Below are positions 1 to 8,825 of a DNA stretch of 64,000 nucleotides, in pieces. The first letter of the stretch is position 1. Each line of letters begins with the position of its first letter. Made by a program: the position numbers and the translations under genes. This DNA is from Brotonthovivens ammoniilytica (GTDB lineage: Bacteria; Bacillota; Clostridia; Lachnospirales; Lachnospiraceae): positions 620,001-684,000 of the forward strand of contig NZ_JAOQJQ010000001.1 of assembly GCF_025566885.1 (NCBI RefSeq). The letters run 5' to 3'. Under the pieces are notes generated by a model. It ran no database searches and had not been told where the DNA came from. It saw only the letters and a list, made by a program, of their open reading frames with translations.

Positions 1-251
1 TCTTTTTTAAATGCTGTCTCCTTTGCCGGCTTTAATGAAAATTTATCAAAAGTATCATCCGATAAGTACAGCTTTATCCGGTCACGGCCGGCCAGACATT
101 CCTGGCCGGTGGCTTTTTTATCATTTAGTACAATATTTTTTTTCCGAAGCATTTTATAGATAAAACTTTTTGGTGCCTGGTTTAACAGTTTTGCCAGATA
201 CCGGTCCAGGCGCTGGCCTGCCTCAAAGGGTTTGATTTCAAATTCTTTCAT
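1..251 (-). CDS. RluA-family pseudouridine synthase (N-terminal part, runs off window)
   Basis: The reading frame begins with ATG at 251 and stays open to the window edge, giving about 83 residues. It opens MKEFEIKPFEAGQRLDRYL, the start of an S4 RNA-binding domain as found at the N-terminus of RluC/RluD-type large-subunit rRNA pseudouridine synthases; the FIYKMLRKKNIVLNDKK stretch is the rest of the S4 fold. The catalytic domain lies outside the window. It starts 5 bases after the ygiQ stop and is the last visible gene of that operon. The ribosome binding site is weak (AAGAAAG), so translation may be coupled. The family is well supported; the rRNA target cannot be told. Confidence 0.8.
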   Translation of the reverse strand, partial: MKEFEIKPFEAGQRLDRYLAKLLNQAPKSFIYKMLRKKNIVLNDKKATGQECLAGRDRIKLYLSDDTFDKFSLKPAKETAFKK

Positions 252-256
252 AAGAG

Positions 257-2158
257 TTATACTTTCTTTTTATGGACATTCCGAATGGTTTTCTTTTTCT
301 TCGGTCTGTTTTTTCCTTCTGGTTTATTTTTAGATGCCTGATAGCCGGTCCCCGGCTTTTGTCCCCTTCTTGGACGGATCAGGCATTTCTTATCGTACCC
401 TATAAGATCCAGCCGGCCGGCCAGTTTCAGCGCTTCGTATACCAGATCATAGTTTTTGGGATTGCGGTATTGAATCAGCGCCCGCTGCATAGCCTTTTCA
501 TGAGGATTTACAGCTGTATAAACCGGTTTCATAGTCCGAGGATCCAGTCCGGTATAATACATGCAGGTAGAGATGGTGGAAGGTGTTGGATAAAAATCCT
601 GTACCTGCTCCGGCATATAACCCAGATCTCTTAAATACTCCGCCAGTTCTACTGCTTCTTTTAAAGTGGAACCGGGATGGGAAGACATTAAATAGGGCAC
701 CAGAAACTGTTTTTTCCCTATAGCCTCATTGATTTTTTTATATTCTGTTACAAATCTATTGTAAACATCTACAGAAGGTTTTCCCATTTTTTCCAAAACT
801 GCATCAGAAATATGCTCCGGGGCCACCTTTAACTGGCCGCTGACATGATGCTGGCATAGTTCGTGAAAAAAGGTACGGTCCGAATCGTACATTAGATAAT
901 CAAACCGGATGCCGGAGCGGACAAATACTTTTTTAACATTTGGCAGTTCTCTGAGGCTGCGCAGCAGATGCAGATAATCTTTATGGTCTACCTTCAGATT
1001 TTTGCAGGGTTTTGGAAACAGACACTGTTTTTGGGGGCAGACGCCCTGCTCCATTTGTTTGTCACAGGAAGGAAAACGAAAATTGGCAGTAGGCCCGCCT
1101 ACATCGTGGATGTATCCTTTAAAATCCGGATCCCAGATGATCTCTTTGGCTTCTCTTAAGATGGATTCATGGCTTCTGGTCTGAATAATTCTGCCCTGAT
1201 GAAAGGTCAGTGCGCAAAAATTGCAGCCGCCAAAACATCCACGGTTACTTACAAGACTGAATTTTACCTCTTCAATGGCAGGAACCCCGCCTGCCTCCTC
1301 ATAAGACGGGTGAAAGGTCCGCATAAAGGGCAGGCTGTAAACACTGTCCATTTCACTTTGAGTAAGGGGTTTCGCCGGCGGATTCTGTACTACATACAGA
1401 TGGCTGTTGTAGCTTTCCACCAGCCGCCTGCCGGAAAAAGGATCCGTATTGCAGTACTGGATATAAAAGCTTTCTGCATAGGAACGTTTCTCTTTCAGAA
1501 TTGTCTGATAATCCGGAAGGGTAACAGCATCGTAAACGCTCTCTAAAGAACCGGTGCGGTAAACGCTTCCGTCGATAAAGGTCAGATCTTTGATATCAAT
1601 ACCGCTTTGCAGCGCTTCGGCAGTCTCTATAATGCTGCGCTCTCCCATTCCATAAAGTAACAGATCAGCGCCTGAGTCCAGCAGAATCGAGCGTTTTACC
1701 TTATTGGACCAGTAATCATAATGGGCAAGGCGTCTTAAGCTTGCCTCAAGCCCTCCGATAATAATGGGAATATCCTTGTAACTTTGCCGGATCAGATTAC
1801 AGTATACAATCGTGGCGTAATCCGGCCTTTTTCCCATAACACCTCCCGGGGTAAAGGCATCCTTTGTTCTTCGTTTTTTGGAAACGGAATAATGGTTTAC
1901 CATGGAATCCATATTTCCGCCGGTTACAAGAAAGCCCAGTTTGGGCCTGCCAAAAATCTGAATGCTTTTTTGATCTTTCCAGTCAGGCTGGGAAATAATA
2001 CAAACGGAAAAACCATTTGCTTCCAGCACCCGGCTGATCACAGCATGTCCAAAGGAAGGGTGGTCTACATAGGCGTCGCCAATGACATATACAAAATCCG
2101 GCTGTGTAATACCTCTTTCTTCCATTTCTTTTCGATTGACTGGCAAAAACTCATTCAT
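257..2158 (-). CDS. YgiQ family radical SAM protein
   Basis: A 633-residue protein matching the YgiQ (UPF0313) family, normally 600-750 residues. It carries the radical SAM cysteine motif GCFGGCNFCA near residue 310, followed by a HxxGR-type element, and a long lysine-rich C-terminal tail (from about residue 600). A B12-binding-like N-terminal region is usual in the family; the reaction catalysed is unknown. GAGG precedes the ATG by 7 bases. The start overlaps the end of the HAD phosphatase gene by 4 bases, so the two are probably co-translated. Confidence 0.9.
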   Translation of the reverse strand: MNEFLPVNRKEMEERGITQPDFVYVIGDAYVDHPSFGHAVISRVLEANGFSVCIISQPDWKDQKSIQIFGRPKLGFLVTGGNMDSMVNHYSVSKKRRTKDAFTPGGVMGKRPDYATIVYCNLIRQSYKDIPIIIGGLEASLRRLAHYDYWSNKVKRSILLDSGADLLLYGMGERSIIETAEALQSGIDIKDLTFIDGSVYRTGSLESVYDAVTLPDYQTILKEKRSYAESFYIQYCNTDPFSGRRLVESYNSHLYVVQNPPAKPLTQSEMDSVYSLPFMRTFHPSYEEAGGVPAIEEVKFSLVSNRGCFGGCNFCALTFHQGRIIQTRSHESILREAKEIIWDPDFKGYIHDVGGPTANFRFPSCDKQMEQGVCPQKQCLFPKPCKNLKVDHKDYLHLLRSLRELPNVKKVFVRSGIRFDYLMYDSDRTFFHELCQHHVSGQLKVAPEHISDAVLEKMGKPSVDVYNRFVTEYKKINEAIGKKQFLVPYLMSSHPGSTLKEAVELAEYLRDLGYMPEQVQDFYPTPSTISTCMYYTGLDPRTMKPVYTAVNPHEKAMQRALIQYRNPKNYDLVYEALKLAGRLDLIGYDKKCLIRPRRGQKPGTGYQASKNKPEGKNRPKKKKTIRNVHKKKV

Positions 2159-2823
2159 GGGAGCACCTCATAATCTGACTGTAATATCTGAAAATAATCG
2201 TTAATGTAAAAGTCTGCAAGTTCCCGTTTCCGGGTTCTTTGATCTGCCGAATAGGCATCTTCAACAGCGCAGACTTTCATGCCTGCACGCTTTCCTGCCA
2301 GAATCCCCATGGGAACGTCCTCAAAAACAAGACATTCTTCTGGGGAAATCTTTAAAAGCTCTGCAGTTTTTAAGTATACATCCGGAGCTGGTTTCCCGGC
2401 GGAAACATCACAGCTTGTAACAGACACATCAATATAACCGGTAAGACTGCGGGCCTCTAAAAATGCATTCAGCAGATCCCTGGAATTGCTGGTGGCAATT
2501 CCAATTTTTACAGACCGGCTTTTTAAGTATGTCAAAAATTCAAGGATACCTGGCTTTAACGCCACATGATACTGATACTGTTCTATGGCCTGGCTATGCC
2601 AGACTGCCTTTAATTCTTCCACTGTTTCCGGCAGTGAAAAAGTTTTTACAAAGTATTCTGCGGTTTCTGTAAAGCTTTTGCCTTCGATATCCTGCTGCAG
2701 TGTCTTTGGAACAGTAATTCCCCTGTTTTTAAAAAATAGATGGTCAATATCGGTCCAGACGGTCATGGAATCCGCCATCGTTCCGTCCAGATCAAAAATG
2801 ACAGCTTTTGTTTTATGTAACAT
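2155..2823 (-). CDS. HAD family phosphatase (beta-phosphoglucomutase-like)
   Basis: A 222-residue haloacid dehalogenase-like hydrolase of subclass IA. Motif I is FDLDGTMADS near the N-terminus (nucleophile and acid/base aspartates), motif II is IATSNS, motif III the lysine of GKPAPD, and motif IV is FEDVPMG. A helical cap sits between motifs I and II. Such proteins dephosphorylate small phosphometabolites; the substrate cannot be inferred. The gene sits between the RsuA-type gene and ygiQ in one minus-strand operon, with AAAGGA upstream of the ATG. Confidence 0.87.
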   Translation of the reverse strand: MLHKTKAVIFDLDGTMADSMTVWTDIDHLFFKNRGITVPKTLQQDIEGKSFTETAEYFVKTFSLPETVEELKAVWHSQAIEQYQYHVALKPGILEFLTYLKSRSVKIGIATSNSRDLLNAFLEARSLTGYIDVSVTSCDVSAGKPAPDVYLKTAELLKISPEECLVFEDVPMGILAGKRAGMKVCAVEDAYSADQRTRKRELADFYINDYFQILQSDYEVLP

Positions 2824-2826
2824 AAT

Positions 2827-3543
2827 TTATTCCTTTAGTTTTTTAATTTCTTCTTCTGTGAGCATCCGGTATGCTCCCGGAGGGAGGGATTCATCCAGAG
2901 TCAGACTTCCCATGGAAATTCGTTTCAGATAGAGAACAGAAAGCCCTACTGCCTGAAACATCCGCTTAATCTGATGAAATTTTCCTTCTGTGACAGTAAC
3001 AGATACTTCTGATTCTTCCGATGCCGAATGAAAAATCTTAAGAAGAGCCGGTCTTGTGGTTTTTTCTTCTCCGATATCAAGGCCGCTAAAAAACAGCTTT
3101 ATCTCATGATCGGTTACCGGCCCGTTTACCCGGGCAATATAAGTTTTCGTCACGTGATGGGCGGGAGATAACAGTCTGTGGACTAAGGCTCCGTCATCAG
3201 TTATTAAAAGCAGTCCCTCAGTGTCAAGATTCAGCCGCCCTGCCGGAGCCATATTTTTGTGGAGATCAGAGGGCAGATAATCCATAACTGTTTTGTGAAT
3301 CTGATCTGTAACGGCGGTTACGCAGCCCGCCGGTTTGTGAAACATAATATATTGAAACTGACTGTGATGTAATGTGCGGCCCTGAAACTTTACAATATCT
3401 GTTCCGGGGGTTAGTTTCATGGAACTGTCGGCAGCGGGAATATCATTTACCGTTACAAGTCCCTGGCGCACGGCCCGTTTCATTTCTGATCTTGTGCCGC
3501 ACCCACAGTCTGTTAAGTATTTATCTAATCGGATTGTTTTCAT
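2827..3543 (-). CDS. RsuA-family rRNA pseudouridine synthase
   Basis: A 238-residue protein with an N-terminal S4 domain (MKTIRLDKYLTDCGCGTRSE) and a RsuA/RluB/E/F-type catalytic domain. The catalytic aspartate lies in the GRLNLDTEGLLLITDDG motif near residue 105, and the family's KFHQIKRMF element is near the C-terminus. It is expected to convert a uridine in rRNA to pseudouridine; 16S U516 is the usual target of this length class, but that is inferred. Its ATG overlaps the M23 peptidase stop codon (ATGA). Confidence 0.9.
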   Translation of the reverse strand: MKTIRLDKYLTDCGCGTRSEMKRAVRQGLVTVNDIPAADSSMKLTPGTDIVKFQGRTLHHSQFQYIMFHKPAGCVTAVTDQIHKTVMDYLPSDLHKNMAPAGRLNLDTEGLLLITDDGALVHRLLSPAHHVTKTYIARVNGPVTDHEIKLFFSGLDIGEEKTTRPALLKIFHSASEESEVSVTVTEGKFHQIKRMFQAVGLSVLYLKRISMGSLTLDESLPPGAYRMLTEEEIKKLKE

Positions 3544-4214
3544 GCTGTATCTTCTTTATTATAGTCATAATTATGATAGTGATAGGATAATGTTTTTTCC
3601 GTAAGCTTCTGAAGATATGGATATGGATTCAAGGCTTCATCACTTCCTTCTTTGTCAGGGAGATAAAATCCCACATGAAGATGTGTTGCAAATTTTCCGG
3701 TGGTTCCTTCCTTTCCGTATCCGGTATCACCGATAAAACCAATGCATTCTCCCGCTTTTATTTCCTGTCCTTCTTTGATATCCGGCATATAGGACTGCAG
3801 GTGGGCATAATAAAGGTAAAGTCCGCTGTCTGTCCGGATACCAACCCGATAACCGCCAAGCTCAAGCCAGCCAAGCTTCTCCACAACACCGTCGCTCATG
3901 CTGACCACCGGATAAATTCCCGGTTCATTGAGATCCGTCATGATATCTGTTCCTTCATGATGGCGGTCTCCTCCATATGTACGGCTCTGGTTCCAGGTAT
4001 CTACATAGCTGAAGGAAAGGCTCTCGTCATCCAAAGAGACTGGAATCGGAAAAAATTCCAGCTCCTTAAGGATTTCGGATTGTTCTGTTTTTTTCAGCAC
4101 TCTGTTTGATGAAAGATTCCTGGTAATTGCATACTGCATCAGAATGTCAAACAGAATGATTATCACAAAAAGCAGTAACCATAGTTTTCTTTTTTTTATT
4201 TTCCTAAAAATCAA
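3540..4214 (-). CDS. M23 family metallopeptidase, membrane-anchored
   Basis: A 224-residue protein with a basic N-terminus and one membrane segment (about residues 10-30), then an extracytoplasmic LytM/M23 domain. The zinc-binding motifs are visible as HHEGTDIM and the HLHVGFY triplet near residue 180. These proteins cleave peptide cross-links in peptidoglycan or act as scaffolds. The start appears to be TTG, placed 6 bases after GAAGGG and overlapping the pepD stop (TTGA). ATG starts further in would remove the membrane anchor. A role in spore or septum remodelling is possible but not shown. Confidence 0.85.
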   Translation of the reverse strand: MIFRKIKKRKLWLLLFVIIILFDILMQYAITRNLSSNRVLKKTEQSEILKELEFFPIPVSLDDESLSFSYVDTWNQSRTYGGDRHHEGTDIMTDLNEPGIYPVVSMSDGVVEKLGWLELGGYRVGIRTDSGLYLYYAHLQSYMPDIKEGQEIKAGECIGFIGDTGYGKEGTTGKFATHLHVGFYLPDKEGSDEALNPYPYLQKLTEKTLSYHYHNYDYNKEDTA

Positions 4215-5662
4215 AGATTACCCTTCTTTAAAAATTCTAATAAAAACTTCCAAATTTTCTCAGTGGAAGCAATACTGAGCTTTTCTGACGGCGTATGAAT
4301 ATCGTCAATTTGGGGCCCTAAGGATACACAGTCAAGATCTGGAAGTTTTTCAAGGAACAGACCGCATTCTAGTCCTGCATGAATCGCCTCTACTTTAGGC
4401 CTTTGGTTAAATAGTTCCTCATAAACCTGTATCAAACGCTTACGCAGCAAGGAGTCCTTCCGATATTCCCAGGCCGGATATTCGCCATCTTCGGTATAAC
4501 ATCCCAAAAGACTTTCTGTCAAGAGCCGGATTTGGTCAGCCAGCAGTCTTTTTCTGGAAGATACGCTGCTGCGAATGGAAAAGGAAATCTGAACATGATT
4601 CTCTGATGTAGTCATAATTCCGGCATTCAGGGAAGTTTCCACAAGGTCATAAAGATCTGTACTCATATGCTGAACCCCGTTTGGCATGGTATACAGAAAA
4701 GTTAAAATCTGATGTTTCCCCTGTTTGGCCATAACATGCTCTGAGGTTTCAGCCTTTTTCACACTTGCTGAAAGTTTCAATTCAGGATCTGTATTTTCAT
4801 ACTCTTTGTGCAGTATTGACTCCATATGGGATACTGCGCTGTGAAAGGAGTCCATATTATCTTCAGAAAGCAGTATTTCTGCGGATGCCTCTCTTGGTAT
4901 GGCATTATCCTTTAACCCTCCGTTTATATGAATTAAAGAATAATGACACAGCTGTTCTAATTCTTTTAAAACACGGCCCATCAGCTGTATGGCATTCCCG
5001 TACTCTTTTTGAATTTCGGAACCTGAGTGGCCCCCATGAAGACCGGTCAATGTCAGGACTGCTAAAATACCGGACCGGATTTCCCTTGTAAAAGAAAATT
5101 CTGCTCTTGCCCGCATCCCTCCTGCACAGCCGCACAGAAAAATGCCTTCCTCTTCAGAATCAAGATTTAAAAGCTCCCGCCCCTTTAATACAGATAAGTC
5201 AATACCCTTAGCTCCGTACATTCCGGTTTCTTCGTCTACCGTAAAAACAACTTCCAGCCGGGGGCTTTTCAAATCTTCCTTTTCAAGCAGTGCAAGTCCG
5301 TAAGCAATGGCAATACCGTCGTCCGCACCAAGGGTTGTTCCTCTAGCTTTCAGATACCCCTGCTCTTCGTACAGATCAAGCCCTTCCTTTTCAAAATCAA
5401 TGGTACGGTCTGCATCCTTTTCACAAACCATATCCAGATGGCCCTGAATAATATATGGTTTATGATCTTCGTATCCTTTCGCGGCTTCCCGTATGATAAT
5501 AACATTATTTAAGGAATCCTGATAATATTCCAGTCCGTGCTCTTTTGCAAACTGCACACAGTAATCACTGACAGCTTTTGTATTGCCGGATCCGTGGGGA
5601 ATCTGGCAGATTTCATGAAAATAGTAAAAAACCCGCTCTGCAGGTGAATGATGAAATTGCAT
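4211..5662 (-). CDS. pepD: Aminoacyl-histidine dipeptidase (PepD, M20 family)
   Basis: A 483-residue cytosolic zinc peptidase of the M20C group. Metal and catalytic motifs run in order: GHLDMV (about residue 75), LGADDGIA (about 115), DEETGMYGA (about 148), NLDSEEEG (about 170), and HAGLECG near residue 430. The family hydrolyses Xaa-His and other dipeptides. AGGAGG lies 9 bases before the ATG. It is the first gene of the six-gene minus-strand operon that runs to the window edge, and it faces away from the ylbJ-like gene across a 54-bp gap. Confidence 0.92.
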   Translation of the reverse strand: MQFHHSPAERVFYYFHEICQIPHGSGNTKAVSDYCVQFAKEHGLEYYQDSLNNVIIIREAAKGYEDHKPYIIQGHLDMVCEKDADRTIDFEKEGLDLYEEQGYLKARGTTLGADDGIAIAYGLALLEKEDLKSPRLEVVFTVDEETGMYGAKGIDLSVLKGRELLNLDSEEEGIFLCGCAGGMRARAEFSFTREIRSGILAVLTLTGLHGGHSGSEIQKEYGNAIQLMGRVLKELEQLCHYSLIHINGGLKDNAIPREASAEILLSEDNMDSFHSAVSHMESILHKEYENTDPELKLSASVKKAETSEHVMAKQGKHQILTFLYTMPNGVQHMSTDLYDLVETSLNAGIMTTSENHVQISFSIRSSVSSRKRLLADQIRLLTESLLGCYTEDGEYPAWEYRKDSLLRKRLIQVYEELFNQRPKVEAIHAGLECGLFLEKLPDLDCVSLGPQIDDIHTPSEKLSIASTEKIWKFLLEFLKKGNL

Positions 5663-5683
5663 AAAAGATAACCTCCTGTACAG

Positions 5684-5711
5684 GAATGATCTAAAAAAAA
5701 GACCATATAAT
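5684..5711 (+). promoter_or_regulatory. Possible sigma-E-type promoter of the ylbJ-like gene
   Basis: GAATGAT (5684-5690), 13 bases, then CATATAAT (5704-5711) resembles the sigma-E pattern KMATATT-N14-CATACAAT. The same bases also form a TATAAT box. Either way, transcription would start at or beside the ATG at 5717. B. subtilis ylbJ belongs to the sigma-E regulon, which supports this reading. Confidence 0.4.
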
Positions 5712-5716
5712 GAACT

Positions 5717-6640
5717 ATGAAAAGAATCATTCCTTCTATTGTACTTACGTTATTATTAATTTATTTATTATTATTTCCAAAACAGATGGCCGCAGACACA
5801 GCTTTTGGTCTTTTATTGTGGTATAAAAACGTTGTCCCAACGCTTCTGCCCTTTTGCATTATTTCTTATATTATAATTCAAAGCAATTTATATCATACCA
5901 TTTTCCGGCAGATTCTTTCACTGTTACCGGGAAAACGGGTGATACGGCCGGAAACCCTCTATCCCATCTGTCTTGGTTTTGTATGCGGATTTCCCATTGG
6001 AAGCAAATTGACGGCAGATATGTACGCTTTAGGACATCTGAATGCAAAAGAAGCAACAAAGCTGTGTGCCATCAGCAATCAGTTCGGTCCGGCTTTTGTC
6101 GTAAATTACATAGCAGCTTCACAGCTTAAGGACAGCAGATTTGCACCCATCCTGCTGCTGTCTATTTATCTTCCACCGTTAATATGCGGCGCCGTCTGGA
6201 TGAGCCGCCGGGATAAAAGCGCTTCTTTACGCAAAATACCGGCATCCCGATCTCAAATAAACTTTAAAATCATAGATGCCGGTATTATGAATGGATTTGA
6301 AACAATGCTGAGAGTGGCCGGATATATTGTAGTATTTTCTATTTTATCCGGCGCTGTAGAATCGCTGCCTGTTGATATTCCGGCAGGCAAAGCCCTGATA
6401 TCCGGTATCCTGGAAATCACAACCGGCACTCAGAACATTGCCGCTTCTGACATGTCCCAAGCATGGAAACTGCCATTGATCTGCGCCATCGTATCCTTCG
6501 GCGGCTTCTGCGGGCTGTTTCAGACAAATGCAATTATGAAAGGGGCAGAATTTAAAAGAAAACAATATATCACCTTTAAACTCATCTGTACCGCAGTCAG
6601 CTTTATTGCCGCAAAAATTCTGTATCAGCTATTCTTCTGA
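5717..6640 (+). CDS. YlbJ-like sporulation integral membrane protein (nucleoside-recognition domain)
   Basis: A 307-residue, strongly hydrophobic protein with about eight membrane segments. The YlbJ features are visible: LLWYKNVVPTLLPF near residue 35, then GFVCGFPIGSK near residue 92, and a second gate-like half from about residue 195. YlbJ homologues are needed for spore cortex formation or engulfed-cell physiology. The neighbours coaD and rsmD are the same ones ylbJ has in Bacillus, which supports the call. No ribosome binding site precedes the ATG, and a TATAAT-like box ends only 5 bases before it, so the message may be leaderless. The 3' end overlaps the convergent gene by 12 bases. Confidence 0.85.
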   Translation: MKRIIPSIVLTLLLIYLLLFPKQMAADTAFGLLLWYKNVVPTLLPFCIISYIIIQSNLYHTIFRQILSLLPGKRVIRPETLYPICLGFVCGFPIGSKLTADMYALGHLNAKEATKLCAISNQFGPAFVVNYIAASQLKDSRFAPILLLSIYLPPLICGAVWMSRRDKSASLRKIPASRSQINFKIIDAGIMNGFETMLRVAGYIVVFSILSGAVESLPVDIPAGKALISGILEITTGTQNIAASDMSQAWKLPLICAIVSFGGFCGLFQTNAIMKGAEFKRKQYITFKLICTAVSFIAAKILYQLFF

Positions 6641-7255
6641 TTTGGAAGAAATAATAGAGATTTCATCCTGCTCTTCCTTTTTAGAAGCCTCAGAATCTCC
6701 GGCTCCTTCCCCTTCCACATCGGGTTTGAGTTCATTTCTGTTGGCTAATACGATGTCCTGGCAGTTCTGCAAAGATGCAAGGAGGCTGTCATATTTTGCC
6801 TTGGAAGTGTCAATTGCATGAGATACAATATTCTCCAGATTTCCAAGAAGGTTATCTGTATATTCAATGGATGCGGTGCGGATATTGTTGGCATCCTCCG
6901 TTGCTTTATCCAGAATTTCCTGAGCCTGATTGGTGGCAATCATTACAACTTCATTTGCCTGGGCATAGGCCTGCTGCATAATCTGATGCTCACTTACCAG
7001 TTCGTTAGTGTGAATCTGTGCAGCTTCAATAATTTCATTCGCTTTTGCCTGGGCATCTGCTAAAATAGCGTCTTTATTATTGATAATTTTCTGATAGCGC
7101 TTGATCTCGTCCGGAGTCTTCATCCGCAGTTCTGTCAAAAGCTCTTCGATTTCATCTTTATTTACAATAATTTTGGAAGGAGACAGCGGCTGTGTCTTGC
7201 AGCTTCCGATATAATTTTCAATTTCTTCAATAATCTGTTCCAAACGGCTACTCAT
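6629..7255 (-). CDS. Coiled-coil protein, ATPase-subunit-H/DivIVA-like
   Basis: About 208 residues, rich in Ala, Glu, Asn, Gln and Ile in heptad-like order from about residue 50 to 165, with an acidic C-terminal tail (EEQDEISIISSKSEE). No membrane segment or catalytic motif is seen. Related clostridial proteins are often labelled ATPase or V-type ATPase subunit H-like because of the coiled coil, but function is unknown. The ATG at 7255 has AAGGAG 9 bases upstream; the TTG three codons earlier abuts that site and is unlikely. It is the last gene of the yicC-coaD operon, 13 bases after coaD. Confidence 0.75.
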   Translation of the reverse strand: MSSRLEQIIEEIENYIGSCKTQPLSPSKIIVNKDEIEELLTELRMKTPDEIKRYQKIINNKDAILADAQAKANEIIEAAQIHTNELVSEHQIMQQAYAQANEVVMIATNQAQEILDKATEDANNIRTASIEYTDNLLGNLENIVSHAIDTSKAKYDSLLASLQNCQDIVLANRNELKPDVEGEGAGDSEASKKEEQDEISIISSKSEE

Positions 7256-7268
7256 TTTGAACAACTCC

Positions 7269-7754
7269 TTATCTGTTGATATTTAACTTCTTATATACTT
7301 CCGGCAGAATCTTCTCCGGAACAAATTTGGAAATATCACCGCCGTAAGACGCAACTTCTTTGACAATTGTAGAACTTAAATATGCATACTCCAGACTGGT
7401 CGTTAAAAATACCGTATCCAGCTTTGGATTTACAATCCGGTTTGTCTGGGCAATCTGAAGCTCATATTCAAAATCGGTAACAGCGCGCAGACCACGAATT
7501 ACAATGCCTGCACCGATTTCATCTGCGTATTCTACCAGTAACCCATCAAAAGATGATACAGTTACATTTGGCAAGTGGCTGGTCATATCTTTTATCATAC
7601 TAACACGTTCATCTGTAGAAAACAACGGATTTTTTGCATTATTGCGCAAAACCGCCACATTGAGCTCATCAAAGATTTTGGATGATCTTTCTATTATATC
7701 CAGGTGTCCGAAAGTCATAGGATCAAAACTTCCGGGATAAATTGCTTTTTTCAT
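7269..7754 (-). CDS. coaD: Phosphopantetheine adenylyltransferase
   Basis: A 161-residue protein of the usual CoaD length. It transfers AMP from ATP to 4'-phosphopantetheine, the penultimate step of coenzyme A synthesis. The nucleotidyltransferase motif PGSFDPMTFGHLDI holds the T/HxGH signature (His17), and the second signature is LSSTIVKEV near residue 127. GAGG precedes the ATG. The rsmD-coaD gene pair is conserved across Firmicutes. Confidence 0.96.
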   Translation of the reverse strand: MKKAIYPGSFDPMTFGHLDIIERSSKIFDELNVAVLRNNAKNPLFSTDERVSMIKDMTSHLPNVTVSSFDGLLVEYADEIGAGIVIRGLRAVTDFEYELQIAQTNRIVNPKLDTVFLTTSLEYAYLSSTIVKEVASYGGDISKFVPEKILPEVYKKLNINR

Positions 7755-7776
7755 AGGAATTATCCTCTTGCTAACT

Positions 7777-8325
7777 TTACTTTTGTAAAAAAATGTGCTG
7801 ATTGGTTTTATACTTTTTTTGTTTTACGATTCTGTACCCCTCTGCTGTGTATTCTGATAGATCTGTTTCCAGAGAAGTTTCAATAATAATCAGAGAATCT
7901 TCATCTATCACAGAAGACTCTTTCAAATAGGAAAGAACCTCTTTCTCCAGATTTTGATTATAGGGCGGATCCATATAAACAATATCAAACACATATTTTC
8001 GTTCCAGTGTTCTTAAAGCGGATACTGCATCCATAACTTTCAGATCACAAAAAGAGTTGAATTTTGTGAAATTAATATTATCCTGGATACATGCAGCCGC
8101 CTTCCGGCTGTTTTCCACAAGAACTGCTTTTGTGGCGCCGCGGCTCACTGCTTCTAGAGCAATACTGCCGCTTCCGGAAAACAGATCCAGAAAATAGCAT
8201 CCGGGCACTTCTATCTGAATCATATTAAAAAGTGTTTCTTTGATACGGTCTGTAGTTGGTCTTGTATCTGTTCCCGGAATGGTTTTTAAAGGCATGCTTC
8301 GTGCAGTGCCGGCTATAATTCTCAT
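7777..8325 (-). CDS. rsmD: 16S rRNA (guanine(966)-N2)-methyltransferase
   Basis: A 182-residue Rossmann-fold methyltransferase. The SAM-binding motif is DLFSGSGSIALEA (about residue 48) and the N2-guanine catalytic motif is DPPY (about 123). It methylates G966 of 16S rRNA in assembled small subunits. The ATG overlaps the cinA stop as ATGA, with GGAGG upstream inside cinA, so translation is coupled. coaD follows after 22 bases. Confidence 0.94.
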   Translation of the reverse strand: MRIIAGTARSMPLKTIPGTDTRPTTDRIKETLFNMIQIEVPGCYFLDLFSGSGSIALEAVSRGATKAVLVENSRKAAACIQDNINFTKFNSFCDLKVMDAVSALRTLERKYVFDIVYMDPPYNQNLEKEVLSYLKESSVIDEDSLIIIETSLETDLSEYTAEGYRIVKQKKYKTNQHIFLQK

Positions 8326-8825
8326 AAATGACCTCCATCTGTTTCACAAACTTCCAAAACAGCGTGGTACAAAAGAGCCAGAGCATCAGTTACTGCCTGG
8401 TTTCTGATTTCTGTCCGGCTGCCGGAGTAATGTTTCTCATATGTTTTTGTGCTGCCTTTGGCATAACATCCAATGTAAACAAGTCCCACAGGCTTTTGTT
8501 TTGTGCCTCCGCCGGGGCCTGCTATTCCTGTGGTAGTTACTGCAAAATCACTGTCAGCAGCTTTTGCGCATCCCTCGGCCATCTCATATGCCGTCTGATG
8601 GCTGACAGCCCCATAAGCATTCAGAGTATCTTCGGATACGGCCAGCAGACGCTGCTTTGCCTCATTGGAGTAAGTAATGTAGCCTTCTTTATAAACGGCA
8701 GATACACCGGGAGCGTTAATCAAAGTACCGGCCACTAGCCCTCCGGTGCAGGACTCTGCTGTTGACACGGTCAGATGATGTTTTTCACACAGCTTTGCAA
8801 TCTTTTCTTCTATCTTAGCTTCCAC
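8322..8825 (-). CDS. CinA C-terminal-type nicotinamide-nucleotide amidohydrolase (PncC)
   Basis: A 167-residue stand-alone CinA C-terminal domain, which deamidates nicotinamide mononucleotide to nicotinic acid mononucleotide in NAD recycling. Motifs are STAESCTGGLVAG near residue 20 and TTGIAGPGGGTKQKPVGLVY near residue 97. The N-terminal COG1058 domain of full-length CinA is absent, as is common. The start is a GTG sharing bases with the pgsA stop (TAGTG), with GGAG upstream. Confidence 0.9.
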   Translation of the reverse strand: MEAKIEEKIAKLCEKHHLTVSTAESCTGGLVAGTLINAPGVSAVYKEGYITYSNEAKQRLLAVSEDTLNAYGAVSHQTAYEMAEGCAKAADSDFAVTTTGIAGPGGGTKQKPVGLVYIGCYAKGSTKTYEKHYSGSRTEIRNQAVTDALALLYHAVLEVCETDGGHL

